Part shown: one piece after another, positions 26,636 to 35,329 of the stretch
How positions within the stretch are numbered: the stretch's first letter is position 1
Layout: each line of letters starts with the position of its first letter
DNA from: Ruminococcoides sp052118065
Lineage (GTDB): Bacteria; Bacillota; Clostridia; Oscillospirales; Acutalibacteraceae
Reading direction: 5' to 3'
Length of the DNA stretch: 64,000 bases
Assembly: GCA_052118065.1 (NCBI GenBank)
Contig: JBQKHY010000012.1
Span: 8,946-72,945, forward strand
Notes under the pieces: model-generated
Database searches by the model: none
What the model saw: the letters and a program-made list of their open reading frames with translations, nothing else
What the model was told of the DNA's origin: nothing
Translations under genes and position numbers: made by a program

Positions 26636-26857
26636 TTATTTTAGTGTGAATTTCTCATCTTTTGCATCCAAACCCAGAAAACGATTTTTAGTGATTTTCA
26701 GTTCTTTTTCAAGCGCTGAAAAGATTTGTTTTACGTCTTCCTCGGTGTATTCGTAATTTGCTTTGCTGGAACAGTTTCCCAGCAGTCGCATCATCTCAAG
26801 AATTTTATTTGTTCTTGCTTCTGCTATACGTACAAATCTATCTCTTTTTGATTCCAT
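26636..26857 (-). CDS. Small helical protein before the GHKL ATPase
   Basis: A 73-aa protein (MESKRDRFVRIAEARTNKILEMMRLLGNCS...EEDVKQIFSALEKELK), highly charged and helical, not recognised by name. AGGAGG stands 7 nt before the ATG at 26857; the open frame upstream of that (to 26917) lacks a ribosome site. The GHKL gene starts 13 bp downstream, so it is probably the first gene of the GHKL unit and may be its partner or regulator. Inverted AT-rich sequence near 26920-26970 may hold the promoter. Confidence 0.65.
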   Translation of the reverse strand: MESKRDRFVRIAEARTNKILEMMRLLGNCSSKANYEYTEEDVKQIFSALEKELKITKNRFLGLDAKDEKFTLK

Positions 26858-27016
26858 AACTATAATCCTCCTTTTATAACCTGACATTATTATACATAAT
26901 ACAACATATATTGTCAATATATTTGCTAAATATTCTGAGAATATATTTCATATATCAGAATAATAGTTAAAAATAATAAAATGCAGCAACCAAGATTACA
27001 CTTGTTTGCTGCATTA

Positions 27017-27952
27017 TTATTTTGATATATAATAAATATTCTTTGCGATACTATTTATAACAGGTACACAAACCGAATTGCCGATTTGTTTGTATGCGCT
27101 TTTCAGTGGTATATCGGCAATCTTAAAATTCTTTGGAAATCCCATTAACCCTAAACATTCATTGGGTGTAATGGTGCGGATTCCATAGTTATCCTTTATT
27201 ATGGGTACTCGGTCATACCAAGTGCCCATATTTGCTTTTAGGGTAAAGCAGATACCGTCTTTGCCGGATTGTATCCCATAGTCCGAAAAACGATATATTT
27301 GATTATCGTCGGTGATTGCTTTAGTCATTTTGTTATATTTCGGACTGTTCTCGGGAAGATAGAAACTATCATCGGCCTTGACGGATTTATCAATAATATC
27401 AAAAACTCGTTTTTCCAACTTAATCCTTTCGGGGAAACGATAGGATTCACATTCTTCAATACTACGAAATGCAAGAAGATATGTTCTTGTTCGATGTTGA
27501 GGAATACCGTAATCACAAGCGTCGGCAACCAAATAACGCAGATAATACCCTCTCGATACCAACTCATTATGAATCACGTTGAAAGTGCGTCCTTTGTCGT
27601 GTTCGACAAGATTTGCGACATTTTCAAGAAAAATGATTTGCGGCTTAACTGCATCGGTAATACGTATTATATCAAAGAACAAGTTGCCACGGTTATCACT
27701 AAAACCTTTTTGGTTTCCACATATCGAAAACGGCTGACAAGGAAATCCCGCAGTAATAATATCAACCTTTGAGAGCAAAGAAACATCCAGCTTGCGAATA
27801 TCGCACTCAAACAGTTTAGTATCGGGAAAGTTCAGTCTATATGTTTTACAGGCATCTTTATCCAACTCATTAGCCCATACAATTTCAAAGCCTGCCTGAT
27901 GAAATCCGAGATCAATTCCGCCGATTCCAGCGAATAAACTGCCGACTTTCAT
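27017..27952 (-). CDS. DNA cytosine-5 methyltransferase (second of two)
   Basis: A 311-aa m5C methyltransferase with motif I SLFAGIGGIDLGF, motif IV GFPCQPFS (catalytic Cys), motif VI FLENVANL, motif VIII QHRTRTYLLAF and motif X YKQIGNSVCVPV. The target-recognition region between VIII and IX is short. It directly follows (1-bp overlap) the HpaII-like endonuclease gene, which makes it the probable protecting methylase for that enzyme, in line with a CCGG-type target; this specificity is inference. All motifs are intact. Confidence 0.88.
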   Translation of the reverse strand: MKVGSLFAGIGGIDLGFHQAGFEIVWANELDKDACKTYRLNFPDTKLFECDIRKLDVSLLSKVDIITAGFPCQPFSICGNQKGFSDNRGNLFFDIIRITDAVKPQIIFLENVANLVEHDKGRTFNVIHNELVSRGYYLRYLVADACDYGIPQHRTRTYLLAFRSIEECESYRFPERIKLEKRVFDIIDKSVKADDSFYLPENSPKYNKMTKAITDDNQIYRFSDYGIQSGKDGICFTLKANMGTWYDRVPIIKDNYGIRTITPNECLGLMGFPKNFKIADIPLKSAYKQIGNSVCVPVINSIAKNIYYISK

Positions 27953-29103
27953 TATCTGATTTTTGTGTTAAATCTTACGGAGACGTTAAGCGGCAAATAA
28001 TAATCACCATCTATCTTTTCAATGCGACTCCAAACATATTTGTCGGCACTTACATACTCAAAGTGCGTATTGCGGTAGAGATAGTCACGGAAGGCTTCTC
28101 TGTCGTTGGAATGGTAGCAAAGAACATCACCATCATCCATAACGGAAATATATCCTCCGTTTACCTGTTCTTTTCCGTCCCACGGCTTTCCAGCGGTCAT
28201 ACCGGTAAATCCTGCCATAAGAAAGTCCTTTATGGCTTTTTCATAGTAGATGTGAGGATTCGGCACTTTTAGAGGATTAGCTTGAATCATTCTTTCAACC
28301 GTTTCCATTACTTCATAATCTTTCGGTGAATCTATCAGCCTATCCTTTACACACCAAGCCATAATCTTGCTCATAGATTCTCTGATCAAGAAAAAATTAT
28401 CGTTGTAAATCGGATTCTTTGTTCTTGAGAATTCCATTGTAATATTGTTTTGAAGCAGAAACTCTTTACACTTTGACCAGCCACGACCGCCTTTATCGGT
28501 TATAGCGTTAAAATCTTTCATTTTAGCTTCATCACAGCCTGATAATTTGTAAAGGAATTGAGAAGACGATCCTGCATTAAACAAGGTTGGATTGTGACCG
28601 AATTTAGATTTAATAGAGAAGCCCATAACGGATACAATAGATGTCTGTCCGTCTCTAACCTCAATGAAAATATCGTTCTTTCCGCCAAATTGTTTTTTCA
28701 GTGCTTTTACCGCCGGTGCTTTGGGTTTGCTGACATAGATTACTTGTGCAAAATCACAAACGCTGTCGGGAGCAGGAACAGAACTGCCCTTCGCATCTTT
28801 AATTCCCGTGAAAAGCAATCGTGCGTTTTCTTCAAACTCTTTTGTAGGAATCGTTTCCAATACATTATCAGATTTCTGTTCCTTTATGACCACAACAGAA
28901 TTTGCTTCGTCAATTATGTATTCCAATACCTGCGTAGCTATTTCCTGCCTAATAACTTTTAATACATCTAAGTAGCTTTGGTAGTTCTTTTGGAGTAGCT
29001 TGTTAGCGGTGTATAATCTTCCTTCTCCCAAGAGCTTCAGCATTACATAGAATTCAGCCCATTCGCCTTTATTCAGCTTTTTGCCTTTAATTGATTCTAC
29101 CAT
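27952..29103 (-). CDS. HpaII-family type II restriction endonuclease
   Basis: A 383-aa protein. The C-terminal part DDGDVLCYHSNDREAFRDYLYRNTHFEYVSADKYVWSRIEKIDGDYYLPLNVSVRF follows the conserved pattern I recall for HpaII-type endonucleases. The middle has GFSIKSKFGHNPTLFNAG, where IKS-x-F may carry the catalytic lysine. Family members cut CCGG. It sits between two cytosine methylase genes, overlapping the first by 17 bp and the second by 1 bp, a compact operon. The assignment rests on remembered family patterns and is fairly strong; the recognition site is inferred. Confidence 0.75.
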   Translation of the reverse strand: MVESIKGKKLNKGEWAEFYVMLKLLGEGRLYTANKLLQKNYQSYLDVLKVIRQEIATQVLEYIIDEANSVVVIKEQKSDNVLETIPTKEFEENARLLFTGIKDAKGSSVPAPDSVCDFAQVIYVSKPKAPAVKALKKQFGGKNDIFIEVRDGQTSIVSVMGFSIKSKFGHNPTLFNAGSSSQFLYKLSGCDEAKMKDFNAITDKGGRGWSKCKEFLLQNNITMEFSRTKNPIYNDNFFLIRESMSKIMAWCVKDRLIDSPKDYEVMETVERMIQANPLKVPNPHIYYEKAIKDFLMAGFTGMTAGKPWDGKEQVNGGYISVMDDGDVLCYHSNDREAFRDYLYRNTHFEYVSADKYVWSRIEKIDGDYYLPLNVSVRFNTKIR

Positions 29104-30094
29104 CTAAAACCATCCTTATCTTTTCGGCAATAGCTTCGATAACATTAACAGTTACACTGTTACCGAGTTGCTTATACAAATGTGTATCTGCCAACGGTAA
29201 AACGAAATCATCGGGATAACCTTGTAATCTCGCCCACTCACGAGGTGTCATTTTACGAATGCCATAAGGGTTAATTTCGCCCTTGATATGTGTGGTTGGA
29301 ACGAGGTTTTTCTGCCGGTTGTCTACAACAAGATTTCTTTCTCTGCCCATACCGCCGCAAACAATAGCGCCTGCAACGTCGCTCCAATCTCTGATTTCAA
29401 AACCAAAGCCGTTTCCTTTTGCTTCGTGACGTTTTTTGTGAGCGACAAGGGTATCTAAATACGTTGTGCTGAGATAATACTTCGCCGGCACCGGTTCCTC
29501 TTCACGAATATTCCAAAGCTCCTGTGTGGTGTCTGTCGGTTCCGGAAATTCAAAAGTTTTCGGTGCAATATCGTTGCGAAAAGCAATCAGATAAATACGC
29601 TCTCTATTCTGAGGAACGCCAAAGTCTTTACTGTTAAGAATTTTATCAAATACCGTGTATCCTAAATCTTCAAAAGTTTTTCTGATGATTTTATAAGTGC
29701 GTCCTCTATCGTGTATGGTGAGCCCTTTTACATTCTCACAAAAAATCACCTTTGGCTTATGGTAATCGCAGATACGAACCACATCAAGAAACAATGTGCC
29801 TCTGCAAGTGCCTTTATAGTCATCATCAAATCCCTGCTTACGGCCGGCCATACTAAACGCTTGGCAGGGGAATCCCGCAAGACAGATATCAAACTCAGGG
29901 ATTTGACTTTCATCTATTTTTGTAATATCTCCGGCGATTTCAAAATTATCGTCAAAATTTGCCCGGTAGGTTTCCTGTGCCTTTTCGTCCCATTCGCTAA
30001 CGAACACGGTTTCTATCTCATCCTTGAAAGCACGGTCGAAACCTAAACGGATTCCGCCTATGCCGGCAAACAAATCAATTGACTTATAAACCAT
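29087..30094 (-). CDS. dcm: DNA cytosine-5 methyltransferase (Dcm type)
   Basis: A ~335-aa m5C methyltransferase: motif I SIDLFAGIGGIRLGF, IV AGFPCQAFSMAG, VI VIFCENVKGL, VIII VPQNRERIYLIAF, IX RKMTPREWARLQGYP, X YKQLGNSVTVNVI. The target-recognition region around residues 190-250 contains FEIRDWSDVAGAIVCGGMGRERNLV. I choose the ATG at 30094 because GGAGT precedes it; the frame opens at 30112. It follows the PD-(D/E)XK gene and Vsr, a usual Dcm-Vsr pairing in which Vsr repairs T:G mismatches made by deamination of m5C. Confidence 0.9.
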   Translation of the reverse strand: MVYKSIDLFAGIGGIRLGFDRAFKDEIETVFVSEWDEKAQETYRANFDDNFEIAGDITKIDESQIPEFDICLAGFPCQAFSMAGRKQGFDDDYKGTCRGTLFLDVVRICDYHKPKVIFCENVKGLTIHDRGRTYKIIRKTFEDLGYTVFDKILNSKDFGVPQNRERIYLIAFRNDIAPKTFEFPEPTDTTQELWNIREEEPVPAKYYLSTTYLDTLVAHKKRHEAKGNGFGFEIRDWSDVAGAIVCGGMGRERNLVVDNRQKNLVPTTHIKGEINPYGIRKMTPREWARLQGYPDDFVLPLADTHLYKQLGNSVTVNVIEAIAEKIRMVLDGRIN

Positions 30095-30108
30095 AATTCT
30101 TACTCCAT

Positions 30109-30612
30109 TCAATATCCGATAATCAATATTCCTTTTAAAGGAATAGAAAACTTATTACTGGCATACATAGCATCAAAAAATTCGCAGACTTTTTTGTAGT
30201 CGTCATTCTTTCTGTACAGTAATCTTACTGCGATGCATAGATAGTCGGCGTCGTCCATACAACACGATTCAAAGAAGTCTTTCAGAAACTGATAGTTTGT
30301 CACTGCTCTGCCGGCTTCAACTTCAATAACAATATTATTACTTGGATTAAATGCATCTGCTTCAAAGTTTAGTGATGGTTTACCACATTCGCCGTATAAT
30401 ACAGGCATTTTGATCTTATCTTCGTCACGCTTACTTTTTTCAACGGAATATCCAATTTCTTCAAGTCCGTTTGCTATCGAATGCAATACTTCATCGCTTT
30501 TTAATTTGTGTTCAGACGAATTAATATGATTGTTGTTACGATTAAATACATCAATAACATTAAGTAAGTCATCTGTTATTCTTTGGTTTCTCGGAAAATA
30601 TGACCACTTCAT
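30109..30612 (-). CDS. Probable PD-(D/E)XK nuclease of the Dcm-Vsr operon
   Basis: A 167-aa protein between vsr and dcm. The segment SLNFEADAFNPSNNIVIEVEAGRAV has the D...E-x-E layout of a restriction-type nuclease core (about residues 83-107), followed by TNYQFLKDFFESC and DYLCIAVRLLYR. I cannot name the family; it could be the endonuclease partner of the first Dcm or an accessory protein. GGAGTATAAA precedes the ATG. The start overlaps the end of vsr by 4 bp. Confidence 0.6.
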   Translation of the reverse strand: MKWSYFPRNQRITDDLLNVIDVFNRNNNHINSSEHKLKSDEVLHSIANGLEEIGYSVEKSKRDEDKIKMPVLYGECGKPSLNFEADAFNPSNNIVIEVEAGRAVTNYQFLKDFFESCCMDDADYLCIAVRLLYRKNDDYKKVCEFFDAMYASNKFSIPLKGILIIGY

Positions 30613-31025
30613 TTTATACTCCTAACAGCTGCTTCTATTTTATCGGCACAGCCTAACAAGTCTTTTTTGATCTCATTACCCCAAAATCTTAATACTATCC
30701 ATCCCTCGGACGTGAGCTTTTCGGTTACCTCATGATCACGTTGCATATTCTTTTCGATTTTAGGTATCCAAAAATCACGATTGGACTTAATCTCTTTGTT
30801 TTTGTTTTCCCAATCATATCCGTGAAAAAACTCGCTGTCACAGAATACGGCAACCTTTTTGCCGATAAAGGCTATATCGGGTTTCCCGTAAACGGTTTTA
30901 GCGTTTTTTCTGTATCGTAAACCTCTGTGCCACAGTTCCTTTTGCAGCATCATTTCGATTTTTGAGCCTTTATTTTTTACAGCCTGCATATTTTTTCGGC
31001 GTTGTTCAGGAGTATGATTATCCAT
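30609..31025 (-). CDS. vsr: Very short patch repair endonuclease
   Basis: A 138-aa Vsr protein. DNHTPEQRRKNMQAVKNKGSKIE is the typical N-terminus; YGKPDIAFIGKKVAVFCDSEFFHGYDW includes the catalytic Asp and the CDS-x-FFHG box, though the usual second metal-binding layout VF.DG is here CDSEFFHG. It ends RFWGNEIKKDL. Vsr nicks 5' of T in T:G mismatches at methylated sites. The ATG at 31025 is preferred to 31043. It is the first gene of the long leftward operon. Confidence 0.9.
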   Translation of the reverse strand: MDNHTPEQRRKNMQAVKNKGSKIEMMLQKELWHRGLRYRKNAKTVYGKPDIAFIGKKVAVFCDSEFFHGYDWENKNKEIKSNRDFWIPKIEKNMQRDHEVTEKLTSEGWIVLRFWGNEIKKDLLGCADKIEAAVRSIK

Positions 31026-31261
31026 TGCTGTCACTTCTTGCAAGTTTATTATATCATTCTAACATATTTGAGTAGTCTAATCAACCTTTAAATGCATTGC
31101 TATTGCTTTCAGTTGTGTTAGTTGTGTTTACAACTGTATTAAGCATTGGAATCAACACTTGCCGTTGGGCAGGTGTTATTTTTTTGTGAATTCTATTAGA
31201 ATTTTAAAATTCAATCTTCTGTTGCAAAATTTTTATGTATTAGGGTTGAATTTCAGGCTTT

Positions 31262-31546
31262 CCTGCTCCAAATAAGTAGAGAGGTATATTTCTATTAGCA
31301 TTTGAAAAAAGCAGCACACTGTTTTAATAACGCTAAAATAAAAAAATTTTCAAAAGTACCCTGACAAAATGGTATGGTTTGTCCAAATAAGTGAGAGGGC
31401 GCTTAACCGCTTTATAGTTTTCTGCATCACCTTGTATATACTTAGCAGATTAAAATGATTTTCTAAAAGCATTGGTTTAAAAATTTCAGTGATTTTTTGA
31501 AAAATACCCCCTCAAAAAGGCTGAATTTGTCCATACAAGTGAAAGG
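31262..31546 (+). repeat. Three copies of a TTTGTCCAAATAAGTGAG element
   Basis: Copies at 31262-31283 (diverged), 31355-31399 and 31501-31546; a fourth lies at 37369-37412 in the next element. The two better copies start with TACCC(TG/CC) and end with AGGG about 45 bp later, so CCCT and AGGG could pair. They precede the mobilisation genes here and the par genes there. They could be iterons, regulatory RNA or Par-binding sites. The rest of 31,044-31,616 has no gene I can support. Confidence 0.6.
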
Positions 31547-31616
31547 GCATTTTAAAAGTCCTCTCAATATAATTCAAAGGAAGATGATAATCAAAATCAA
31601 AATTAAAATTGAATAG

Positions 31617-31737
31617 CTGCCAAGTGAAGGATAAACCGCCAAGACCTCATAACAGAGCGAGCGCAGCCGCAAGGCTGACGGCACAGCGTCGAGCAGGATT
31701 GCCTGTCAGGAAAGTAAGCTTTGGCAGTACGGAAAAT
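31617..31737 (+). other. Structured GC-rich region, oriT or RNA candidate
   Basis: CTGCCAA (31617-31623) and TTGGCAG (31731-31737) can close a multibranch fold. Inside lie CAGCC-GCAA-GGCTG (31664-31677, a GNRA-type tetraloop), GACG/CGTC (31677-31690) and CAGG-ATTG-CCTG (31694-31705). The segment is far richer in G+C than its surroundings and stands 150 bp before the mobilisation operon, where an origin of transfer is expected. A structured leader RNA is the alternative. Confidence 0.5.
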
Positions 31738-31889
31738 ATAAAAGATTTTCTCCGTTTAGCTCCTATATATAGATAGATAAATATATAAATAAAAAAATAC
31801 TTACCGAGAAGAAGTAGATTCTTACCTTATAGATAAACTTATGATTACAAAAAATCGGTTTCTTTTCGGGAAGTAAGAAAGGAAAATCA

Positions 31890-32201
31890 ATGGAAAATAA
31901 CAAGGTCTATACCTGTGCAGAAATGAGAGAAATGATGATTGACACCTCGGACTATTGCTTTATGGATGAGGTTGGAGAATTCACGGGAACCCTTGAAATG
32001 AAAGCGGAAGCGAAAAGCGGAATGCTCAGAATTTTTCTTCGGCTCAGTGATGATAGAAAAATAATTACACCTGTATTCTGGTGGCAAAAGTATCTCGGCT
32101 TTTATGAAATGGAAATCGGAACACAACTTAAACTTTACTATCGTGAAAGCGTTCGAGAGAAAATTTACCTTGCAAAGGTTGAGGTGCTTGAAAACGAATA
32201 G
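31890..32201 (+). CDS. Small protein ahead of the mobilisation genes
   Basis: A 103-aa protein (MENNKVYTCAEMREMMIDTSDYCFMDEVGEFTGTL...SGMLRIFLRLSDDRKIITPVFWWQKYLGFYEMEIGTQLKLYY). The alternating strands suggest a small beta-barrel but no family is recognised. AAAGGAAAA precedes the ATG. It lies upstream of mobC and probably belongs to the mobilisation or replication operon. Confidence 0.65.
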   Translation: MENNKVYTCAEMREMMIDTSDYCFMDEVGEFTGTLEMKAEAKSGMLRIFLRLSDDRKIITPVFWWQKYLGFYEMEIGTQLKLYYRESVREKIYLAKVEVLENE

Positions 32202-32335
32202 TGGATACACGGCTCTACACAGGGCGACAGTCCTACGGTGTAGCGAGCATAGGTTTTGTGTTGCCAAAACCGACGACTGAAAAGCCGAAAGGGGCAACTG
32301 CCCCTGTAACCCCAATTTGAAAGGAGACTTTTAGA

Positions 32336-32656
32336 ATGAGAAAACGAAATTTTAACATCAATGTGAGAGTGACCGAGGGCGAGAAAAAGCGCTTGACAAG
32401 AGCCTCAAAGCACTATGGAATTTCGCTCTCGGAGTATCTGAGAAAGGTCGGTTTGAACAAAAAACTGACCGAAAAACCGAGCCAAAAGCTCTATGAAGTG
32501 TACGCTTCGGTGAACGATTTGCGGAGCAATTTGTATCCGCTTGACGGAAGAATTTTGGAGAGGAAACTCTCGTATGTCGAGCAGAAAATTCTCTCCGCAT
32601 ACCACGAACGAGAGGAGGATGACAGCGGTGGCGACGACAAAAATCTGGGCGGTTAA
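32336..32656 (+). CDS. mobC: MobC relaxosome accessory protein
   Basis: A 106-aa protein: NINVRVTEGEKKRLTRASKHYGISLSEYLRKVGLNKKL is the ribbon-helix-helix DNA-binding part of MobC-type accessory proteins, followed by a helical region. It would bind oriT DNA and help the relaxase nick. AAAGGAG precedes the ATG, and its 3' end overlaps the relaxase start by 29 bp. Confidence 0.82.
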   Translation: MRKRNFNINVRVTEGEKKRLTRASKHYGISLSEYLRKVGLNKKLTEKPSQKLYEVYASVNDLRSNLYPLDGRILERKLSYVEQKILSAYHEREEDDSGGDDKNLGG

Positions 32657-33995
32657 GGACAACTTGGAGCGCACGGTGAACTACGCAGCTAATCCCAAAA
32701 AGACTGTCGATCCCGATTTAAAAAAGGCGCTCCAATACGCCGGAGACGAAGCAAAAACGGAAAGTCGTTGCTATGTGACAGGTGTAAACTGCAACGCCGA
32801 AACCGCCTTTGAGGAGATGAACGCTGTGCAGGAACGCTTCGGAAAAACAGGCGGCAACGTCGCCTATCACGCTTATCAGAGTTTTAAGACAGGCGAGATC
32901 ACGCCGGAGCTTTGTCACGAAATCGGCGTTGAGTTGGCAAAGAAAATGTGGGGCAACGAGTATCAGGTGCTGGTAGCGACGCATCTAAATACCGGTACGC
33001 TGCACAATCACTTTGTCGTTTGTAGCACTAATATGTGGACGGGCAAAAAGTTTGATTGCAACGAGGGCGCTTACTGGAAATTTCGTGCTTTGTCGGACGA
33101 GCTTTGCGCCGAGTACAATCTGACCGTTATCAAAAATCCGACAGGCAAAACGCCGAGGAGCATTTACTTTGCCGAGAAAAACGGCGAGCCGACTGCGTTC
33201 AATGTTCTCCGTGAAGCGATTGATTACGGTATTGAGCACTCACGCAGCTTCGAGTATTTCAAGTGGATTATGAAGGATATGGGCTATATTATGTGTCTTA
33301 ATCCGAAGCACCGTTACTGGACAATTCGCTCCGCCAACAGCAAGAAATCGGTGCGGATGTACCGCTTGGGCGACGAGTACAACAACGAAGCAATCCGCCG
33401 CAGAATCCACGAAAACAATACGCAGCATTGGCGAAACGCCGCTGAGTATGAGTACAGCCGCAAGCAGATGAAGCGCTTTAAGCCGAGGGTATTTGTGTTC
33501 CGTGGCAGCTTTAAAAAGCTCAAATCCTTCGGAGGTTTATACGCCAAATATCTGCACTATCTTTATCTGATGGGCAAACTGCCAAAGCGAAATCAGCGCA
33601 AGCCGTTGTCGCCCGAAATGCGTGAAGCGTGGCGGCATTTGGACAGATATTCACGCCAAGTGACGTTGGTTTCAAACAAGAAGCTGAACACGCTTGACGA
33701 TGTAAAAACCTTTATTGCTGATACCGACAAGGAGATCAAAGAAGTTATCGAGTTGCGTGATAAGGTATATAACAAGCTGCGCCACTGCGATAACGACGAC
33801 AGAATCAGGGAACTGAAAAAGAGCCGTGACGATTGCACAACACTCTTGCGGCAGCTCCGCAAGGAAAAGAAAATCGCCCTCACAATCATAGAGGACGAGC
33901 CGAAGATTAACGAAAATATCCGCTGTGAAATACAAGCGCAAAACCTCGCAAGAGGAAGGAAACCAAAAGAACGAAAGAAGGTGTATGAGAGATGA
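32628..33995 (+). CDS. mobA: MOBP-type relaxase
   Basis: A ~455-aa relaxase of the TraI/MobA type. The GTG at 32628 is the best start: GAGGAGG lies 8 nt before it and the protein then begins ATTKIWAVKDNLERTVNYAANPKKT, the typical N-terminus. VAYHAYQSFKTGEITPE (~70) and LVATHLNTGTLHNHFVVCST (~108-127) hold the H-x(n)-HNH-type metal histidines; a Tyr in the N-terminal NYAAN may be the nicking residue. The C-terminal third is charged and coiled (LKKSRDDCTTLLRQLRKEKK). It would nick oriT for transfer. The stop overlaps the ParB-like gene (ATGA). Confidence 0.88.
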   Translation: MATTKIWAVKDNLERTVNYAANPKKTVDPDLKKALQYAGDEAKTESRCYVTGVNCNAETAFEEMNAVQERFGKTGGNVAYHAYQSFKTGEITPELCHEIGVELAKKMWGNEYQVLVATHLNTGTLHNHFVVCSTNMWTGKKFDCNEGAYWKFRALSDELCAEYNLTVIKNPTGKTPRSIYFAEKNGEPTAFNVLREAIDYGIEHSRSFEYFKWIMKDMGYIMCLNPKHRYWTIRSANSKKSVRMYRLGDEYNNEAIRRRIHENNTQHWRNAAEYEYSRKQMKRFKPRVFVFRGSFKKLKSFGGLYAKYLHYLYLMGKLPKRNQRKPLSPEMREAWRHLDRYSRQVTLVSNKKLNTLDDVKTFIADTDKEIKEVIELRDKVYNKLRHCDNDDRIRELKKSRDDCTTLLRQLRKEKKIALTIIEDEPKINENIRCEIQAQNLARGRKPKERKKVYER

Positions 33996-34834
33996 AAATA
34001 GCAATTAACAAGCTTCATCCGTTCTATAATCATCCCTTTAAGGTGATTGATAACGCAGAAATGGATGATCTTGTTTTAAGTATAAAGGAGCAAAGCATTC
34101 TTACTCCAATCATAGTCAGACCGCTTGAAAACACAAGTGATGAATTTGAAATAATATCGGGACACCGCCGGTATCGTGCTGCCCAATTATTAGGGCAGAA
34201 AGAGGTTGAAGTTAGCGTTCGTTATGTAAATCGTGACGAAGCCGCCGTAATGCTGGTGGACAGCAACTTACACCGAAGCAGAATTCTGCCAAGTGAAAAA
34301 GCTTTTGCTTATAAGTTGAAGCTGGAAGCATTGAAGCGTCAGGGAAAGAGAAGTGATTTAACTTTGTCGCAATTTGCAACGAAGTTGGATACCGCTTCCG
34401 CTGTCGGTCAGGACGCAGGAGAAAGCCGTGATACGGTTTACAGATATATTCGTTTGACCAAGTTAATTCCGGAACTTTTGCAGTTGATGGACGAAGAAAA
34501 AATCGCTTTTTCTGTCGGAGTAGAATTGTCTTATCTGTCTGAGAATCACCAGCGCAGATTATTTGAAATCATAGAAAGAGACAACTGCACGCCGTCGTAT
34601 TCTCAGGCATTCCGAATGCATCGTGCGTTTAAGGATAATTGTCTGGACAACCGTTTGCTCGAAAGAATTATGTCCGAGGAAAAACCCAATCAACGTGAAG
34701 TGCTTAAAATCTCGATGGAGAAAGTAAGGCGTTTTGCGCCCAAAGCCAGCAATACACAGCTTGAGGATTTTGTTATAAAAGCTTGCGAGCATTACAGAAG
34801 ATATTTGAATAAAAACCGTGACAGAGGGAGGTGA
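33992..34834 (+). CDS. ParB/Spo0J-like protein
   Basis: A 280-aa protein with ParB boxes: HPFKVIDNAEMDDLVLSIKEQSILTPIIVRPL, ISGHRRYRAAQLLG (box with GHRR) and MLVDSNLHRSRILPSEKAFAYKLKLEALKRQG, then an HTH region (ESRDTVYRYIRLTKLIPELLQLM). It lacks an adjacent ParA, unlike the homologue at 38592, which it resembles along its whole length. A role in stabilising or regulating the excised island is likely. It overlaps the relaxase by 4 bp. Confidence 0.85.
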   Translation: MKIAINKLHPFYNHPFKVIDNAEMDDLVLSIKEQSILTPIIVRPLENTSDEFEIISGHRRYRAAQLLGQKEVEVSVRYVNRDEAAVMLVDSNLHRSRILPSEKAFAYKLKLEALKRQGKRSDLTLSQFATKLDTASAVGQDAGESRDTVYRYIRLTKLIPELLQLMDEEKIAFSVGVELSYLSENHQRRLFEIIERDNCTPSYSQAFRMHRAFKDNCLDNRLLERIMSEEKPNQREVLKISMEKVRRFAPKASNTQLEDFVIKACEHYRRYLNKNRDRGR

Positions 34835-34836
34835 AA

Positions 34837-35031
34837 ATGATGACCGACAAGGCTTATGAAATGTTTTCTGATTACGAAGATGTCGTAACAGTTGACGATG
34901 TTATGAAGATGCTTCATATCGGTAAAAATTCTGTGTATGATTTGCTGAAGAATCACAGAATTGAATCTATAAGGGTAGGAAGCAGATATGTTATACCAAA
35001 GAAAAGCGTTATCAATTTTCTTAACATATAA
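34837..35031 (+). CDS. Excisionase-like HTH protein 1
   Basis: A 64-aa HTH_17/excisionase-type protein: EDVVTVDDVMKMLHIGKNSVYDLLKNHRIESIRVGSRYVIPKKSVINFL. It has the MerR-like wing pattern of Xis proteins that bend att DNA and direct the integrase to excision. GGGAGGTG precedes ATG 34837/34840. First of three consecutive paralogues before the integrase. Confidence 0.8.
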   Translation: MMTDKAYEMFSDYEDVVTVDDVMKMLHIGKNSVYDLLKNHRIESIRVGSRYVIPKKSVINFLNI

Positions 35032-35120
35032 GTTCATTTAATCCGCACATTTGATGTTTGAGAGCCTGTTGTGCTATTCTATATACACAGCGGGCTTTCA
35101 TCCAAATGAAAGGAGACACT

Positions 35121-35312
35121 TTGAAAAACACAACTGAATTATTCGCTGAATACTGTGACGTCGTATCGGTTGACGATGTTACGAAAATGCTAAAGCTCAG
35201 CAAAGTAACTGTTTACAAGTTATTAAAATCCGGCAAAATCCGAACTGTCAAAGTTGGCAAGAGATACATTATCCCAAAGAGATGTGTTTCGGAATTTCTT
35301 GAAAGCTGTTAG
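35121..35312 (+). CDS. Excisionase-like HTH protein 2
   Basis: A 63-aa paralogue (CDVVSVDDVTKMLKLSKVTVYKLLKSGKIRTVKVGKRYIIPKRCVSEFL). The start is TTG at 35121, chosen because AAAGGAGA stands 7 nt before it and the protein then aligns with its neighbours; the open frame upstream to 35058 is unsupported. Confidence 0.78.
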   Translation: MKNTTELFAEYCDVVSVDDVTKMLKLSKVTVYKLLKSGKIRTVKVGKRYIIPKRCVSEFLESC

Positions 35313-35329
35313 ATAGGAGGATGAATTGT

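Noticed and set aside
31887..32315. 142-aa minus-strand frame opposite the small mobilisation gene
   Set aside because: The plus-strand gene has a ribosome site and operon context; the reverse frame has neither.
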